Shown: positions 59,956 to 64,000 of the stretch, piece by piece
How positions within the stretch are numbered: the first letter of the stretch is position 1
Layout: each line of letters begins with the position of its first letter
Origin: Mixophyes australis
Lineage: Eukaryota > Chordata > Amphibia > Anura > Limnodynastidae
Reading direction: 5' to 3'
Assembly (NCBI GenBank): GCA_036250195.1
Contig: JAVHZZ010000008.1
Coordinates: forward strand, 8,546,434-8,610,433
DNA length: 64,000 nucleotides
Notes under the pieces: model-generated
Databases searched by the model: none
The model's input: only the letters and a program-made list of their open reading frames with translations
What the model was told of the DNA's origin: nothing
Program-made: the position numbers and the translations under genes

Positions 59956-61647
59956 CTCCTTGCTGGCTCTCGGTCTTTATATTCTCCCTACTGGAGGTTG
60001 TTTGAGTGGAATACATGGATGACAGCGAATTAAGGGAATTCACCAGCTGATTCTGGATGGAACTGAGTTTGGAAGCGGGCTGTTTTATGGCACTGGCCAG
60101 ATCTGGATATCCATGTTCTAGATATGCCCACTGCTCCTGTAGGAGATCTTGTATTCGTTTTACATACTGTCCAATGTAGGCATCCGTAGCAGGCTGATGG
60201 TCCGTGGGGCAAGGTTTGATCTCGACAGGATTTTCCACGGAATTGCAGGCTGTGTCATCACATACTTTGGTTTGGTGGATTTGAGAGGCCGACGTCTTGT
60301 CCACAATATCACCTTCTTTTGCACCGATCTTTAGAACTTTCTTGGTTTCCATTGAACCACTGACAACATTGGGGTCTATCAGCACATTACTGTGTACAAC
60401 CAAGACGGAGGTCTCACCAACCTGGTCAGATAACAGCAAACCTTCGCATGTCTCATCTGGAGGTTGGTCTAGATCTCCTGGCAGGACACCACATCCCATT
60501 GACCGAGTCTCAACAGCAATGTTGGCATAGGTGGTTTTGTCAGAACTTTCCTTTTTGCTCTCAGCTTCCACTTCTTCTGTGTTTACCGCCATATCTCTAG
60601 AATGTGCATCTCCCACAGGTCTTTTTGTTTTCTCCATCATACTTGTCAAATCCACAATATAAACATCCTTCGCCTTCAGTTCATTGCTTTGTTTATCCAC
60701 CAATACCCTGAGATTGTGAACCTCTCTGGTGCTGTCGTCCAATTGTTCGGTCAAGTCTATTACCTGCTGTTTAATGGCTGAAAATGGTGAGCTTTTTATA
60801 TCAGCAAAACTTAACTGGCCATGGACATCCAGTTCTCCATTTCTAACATCCCCAGCCTCAGCTTTGTCTTTGCTATCCAAAATATTAAGTTCTTCTGTCT
60901 CCTGCTCTTTTTTGCTCTCAAGAAGTTGAGAAAGTGATTTGAGCTGAGCATTTAGGTCATGGTTTTCCCCTTCAAGCACAGTTATAGTGTGTTGCAATTC
61001 AGGAATAGTCTTCAGTTGTTCTTCAAGTTCTTTAATTCTTTTAAAAGCGGCTGCTATCTGGTCATCAGAGTGGAAACGCTTTGGACTTGTAGGCGCCTTG
61101 AAAAACTCCAACCTGTTCTCGCTGAAGCTGCTGATGGATTGCGGCGTTGTTACATACTGGCTGTGGTGGGAAGAAGTTGTGCTTTGTGGTAGGCTGGCTG
61201 GAAGACTAGATGTTCGAGCAAATTGTGGCCTCTCTCTGAAGCTGCTAGAGTCTTCAGAAGTCAACTCTTTCAAGGGAGGATCACATATATTATCCTTCCT
61301 CCTATAATTTAACTCATGGATGTATCTCAAACGTAAAGATGAATCACTTCCCGGACACACACGGCCATCCTTCGCGTCAGCCCTGTAGCTGCTGGGGCTC
61401 CAGGTTCTACTAGAGGCTGCGGAGTAAGACTGTGACCCATTGTCTGGTACACTGAAGTTTCGAGGAAGAGTGCTAAACTTGGACTGTTTTGCTCTTCTTT
61501 GGATGTGTATCCTCTTGATGGTATTCCCTTTTTCAATATCATGGACATATTTCAGAAAGTCAAGGTCCAGGTGAAAACCATAAGGTGTCTCCACAGAATA
61601 GGACATACGGTTTTCTTTCTTTTCCGCCTTCGATAAAACATTTTCAC
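59956..61647 (-). CDS. kank4: kank4 large exon: KN motif, coiled coils, conserved block
   Basis: Acceptor ttttattttag|gtg at 61647 and donor ggag|gtgag at 59956. From the ATG at 61606 it gives 550 codons plus one base. Residues about 3-45 are the KN motif (YSVETPYGFHLDLDFLKY, then HDIEKGNTIKR). Residues about 181-235 and 275-325 are heptad-rich coiled coils. Residues 478-530 are the conserved IGQYVKRIQDLLQEQW block. The region between is Ser/Thr-rich and poorly conserved. The ATG at 61606 has a weak context (C at -3), and the 13 codons before it in the exon are open and charged, so translation may begin in an upstream exon spliced in phase 1. Confidence 0.95.
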
Positions 61648-64000
61648 CTAAAATAAAAAAAAAAAGGAGAAAAAGTGAAACACAAGATTTATTGGCAATC
61701 AACAAAGATGGTGGTTCACAAACTTTTTTTCTAATGAGCCCTGACACTACTAACAGTAACAAGAATTAAGCCTTAATAGCAAAAATTCATTTTACTGAGA
61801 GGGGTGTAAAAATACCATAAAATACCACATTTTACCTACGACAGACAAATTTATGTTGAATACAACTCCTAACAGGCATATATGCATGTTTCTACAGGTC
61901 TACATGGGCCACATTTGTATCAACACTCCTTTAATGTACTGTCAGAGTTACAATGCCCTTTCCCTCCCGCGTTCATTCTCTCCAGGTGAAGGTGGATGTA
62001 AGGGTCAGAGTCGCGCTAAATGGTATAGATGCATACGCTCGCGAACACTTTCTGGGACTGCGCAGACACATTACACACAAGATACATTATGGAACCTGGC
62101 GTACGTCCCACTCAGTATAAACCCAGCTTAACATATACATACAGGGGTTGATGCCTTCAGTTGGCCGGACGGACAGAATGACAGGATTAGTTTGGCCAAG
62201 AAGTTGCTCCGCACACCAGTGCGATTGCCACAGAGTAGTTACCTGCTGATAACATATCAAATTCCAAACCTTTTCAATTTGATTCAAGGCAACAATGCAT
62301 ACCTCCCAACATTTATAAAACTAAATTTGTTCAAAATAAGCCCTGCCCATGAACCGTACAAACCATGCATGATCACTTTAAACCCTGCTAGGTCCGCAGG
62401 ATCACTACAATCCAGCAAAGCCACATCCGTTTTCCAATAGGCCATGCACCAGTGAAAACTCGGGACTACTGGGAAGCATGAATAATGCACCAAACACTAC
62501 GATACACAGGGCCAATTTGCCAATATCACCAGTGAACATTCAGTATGGCATTATGCCTTTTCCCAATTCTTTTACCTGTTTTTATGTCTAACTGGAACAA
62601 CTGGGACTTCCCGAAAATGAAGGCCAGTCTCACCCCAGAGACCCACTGCCCCTGAATAATAGATAATGAACACCTGTGTACTGTTTGGTGAGTGTCCCTT
62701 TTTGTCTTATGCCAACAGTGCTAGCTGTATATAGGTGCAAGACCTCCACCCAATTATTACCAAGTGAACATCACCTTTAAATTTGGAGAGAAATAACAGA
62801 CCATGTATGAGGGTTCTGGGAAAAAGCTCTCCATAAGAAGCTGCTCATGTGATCATAAGATGCTCAGATCGTCTCTTACGCCATGTTAAATTATTTTGAT
62901 TTGGCTTTTGAAGTCACAATATAATTTGCCATGCAAAAGAAGGCAAGAGAACCCTTGTATAACAGATTTACGCATACAACATGATTCCGCTACGAGCAAT
63001 GGGATAACGACCAGACTTCATCTTTCACAAACTATTACATCAAAAAATTCTTTAATTTGAACATCCTTCTCCATTAATGGAAATAATACATGTGTTTTGT
63101 ACAAGTCTCTTTGTATCTCATTAGGATGTCTCTACTTACATAATTTAATGATATAATTCATGTTTTTCCTTGATCCAAGTTAATAAAGAAAACATTTCAG
63201 TTACAAGTAATGGCTCATTTTACGGTGCCTGATAGGAATGGATAAGTGAAAATGTAAATTACATCGACACTTTGCTTAACAGTAGTTATTAATCAAAGCA
63301 ATGTGGGCCGGCAAATGTTCTAGAGAAGCAGAATTAGATAAACAGATTTAATAAGCAGCTGAAGTACAAGTCGCACATAACTCAACGCTTCCATATTTTA
63401 TGAATGCACCAGCCTGGGACAATACTTTCTCCTTCTCAGCATAATTCAGATATTAGTCCTTAAAGAACACTTGAGCTGTACACACAATAGCAGCAAACGC
63501 TAAATCAACTGAACCAATATGTGACTGCAACCTGACATTTCACAGACTGACGGACACCGCAATATTGACAGTGAAAAATGTTAACAGGTTCACTGTGTTC
63601 AAGTGGTTAAAATGTCGACATTGTGACTGTCAACAGTTTGTAAAGTTAACAGTTACAATCTCGACACTCAAGCGGCAATGCCACCGCCAGCAGTTCCCAA
63701 AGTGCCAGCATGCCCAGTACCAGGGACAAAATGTTTTTTTACTATAAAATACTTTTATTACCCCAGGCCCACAACCAAGGGGTATGGGAAGAGCAATAGG
63801 GGGCCTGATTTAGGAGCTTTTTCTGCATTGTTACTCTTCTGAGAACCAGTCAGACTGGAGCAATCTTCTCCCATGGGCTGAATTCTGTCACAATAACCAT
63901 CTCCATGCATCCAGTGGTTCTTCTGTCTTCTTCATTGATTTTGGCAAACACCCCGTTCTCCCTGTCTTTACTTCCAGTTCTGGCTCCTCTGTCCCTGCAG
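61648..64000 (-). other. kank4: kank4 upstream intron or 5' region
   Basis: No exon could be assigned with confidence. A donor-like ACAG|GTAAAAG on the minus strand at about 62575 would splice in the right phase into 61647, preceded by an open stretch, but the peptide (VRLAFIFGKSQLFQLDIKTG) does not resemble a KANK N-terminus. The region 62290-62640 has the look of a decayed repeat (CATACCTCCCAACATTTATA start). Confidence 0.45.

Noticed and set aside
62290..62640. Possible upstream kank4 exon with donor near 62575
   Set aside because: The phase fits, but the peptide VRLAFIFGKSQLFQLDIKTG is unlike any KANK N-terminus, and the region looks like a decayed repeat.

Overview
The window looks like nuclear DNA of a frog or toad. 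It holds two spliced vertebrate genes, read here by joining exons at GT/AG boundaries with consistent phase. The rest is long introns and a spacer filled with repeats of amphibian type: tRNA-headed SINEs, palindromic MITEs, hAT MITEs, L2 and L1-like LINE remnants, a Tc1 relic and minisatellites. The species cannot be named from sequence alone.

Bases 1-18809, + strand: the 3' end of patj (INADL), a multi-PDZ polarity scaffold. Ten exons give 368 codons covering the last three PDZ domains and the C-terminus. The exons sum to a whole number of codons (1107 nt with the stop). The intron at 9850-16769 carries a roughly 2.4 kb array of a 43-bp minisatellite.

Bases 18810-29370: the convergent spacer, holding the two 3' UTRs, a CTCF-type motif, a hAT MITE with an 8-bp target duplication, and short tandem repeats. 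No other gene is visible. Mammals have L1TD1 in the equivalent place.

Bases 29371-61647, - strand: kank4, with eight coding exons totalling 2745 nt (914 aa plus stop from the first ATG in the large exon). The order is KN motif, coiled coils, a conserved helical block, a linker and a five-repeat ankyrin domain. The N-terminal coding exon probably lies upstream, in 61648-64000 or beyond the window. Its introns carry most of the mobile elements, and a second array of the same 43-bp minisatellite in the opposite orientation at 45505-46200.

The tail-to-tail patj/kank4 order matches the human 1p31 arrangement, so this is conserved synteny. patj organises the apical Crumbs/PALS1 complex at tight junctions, and kank4 links talin at adhesions to the cortical microtubule machinery. 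They share no evident operon-like control. No wholly new coding system was found. The most unusual signals are the shared inverted 43-bp arrays with higher-order structure, a cluster of consensus CTCF motifs around the patj 3' end, and a chain of near-perfect hairpins in a kank4 intron.
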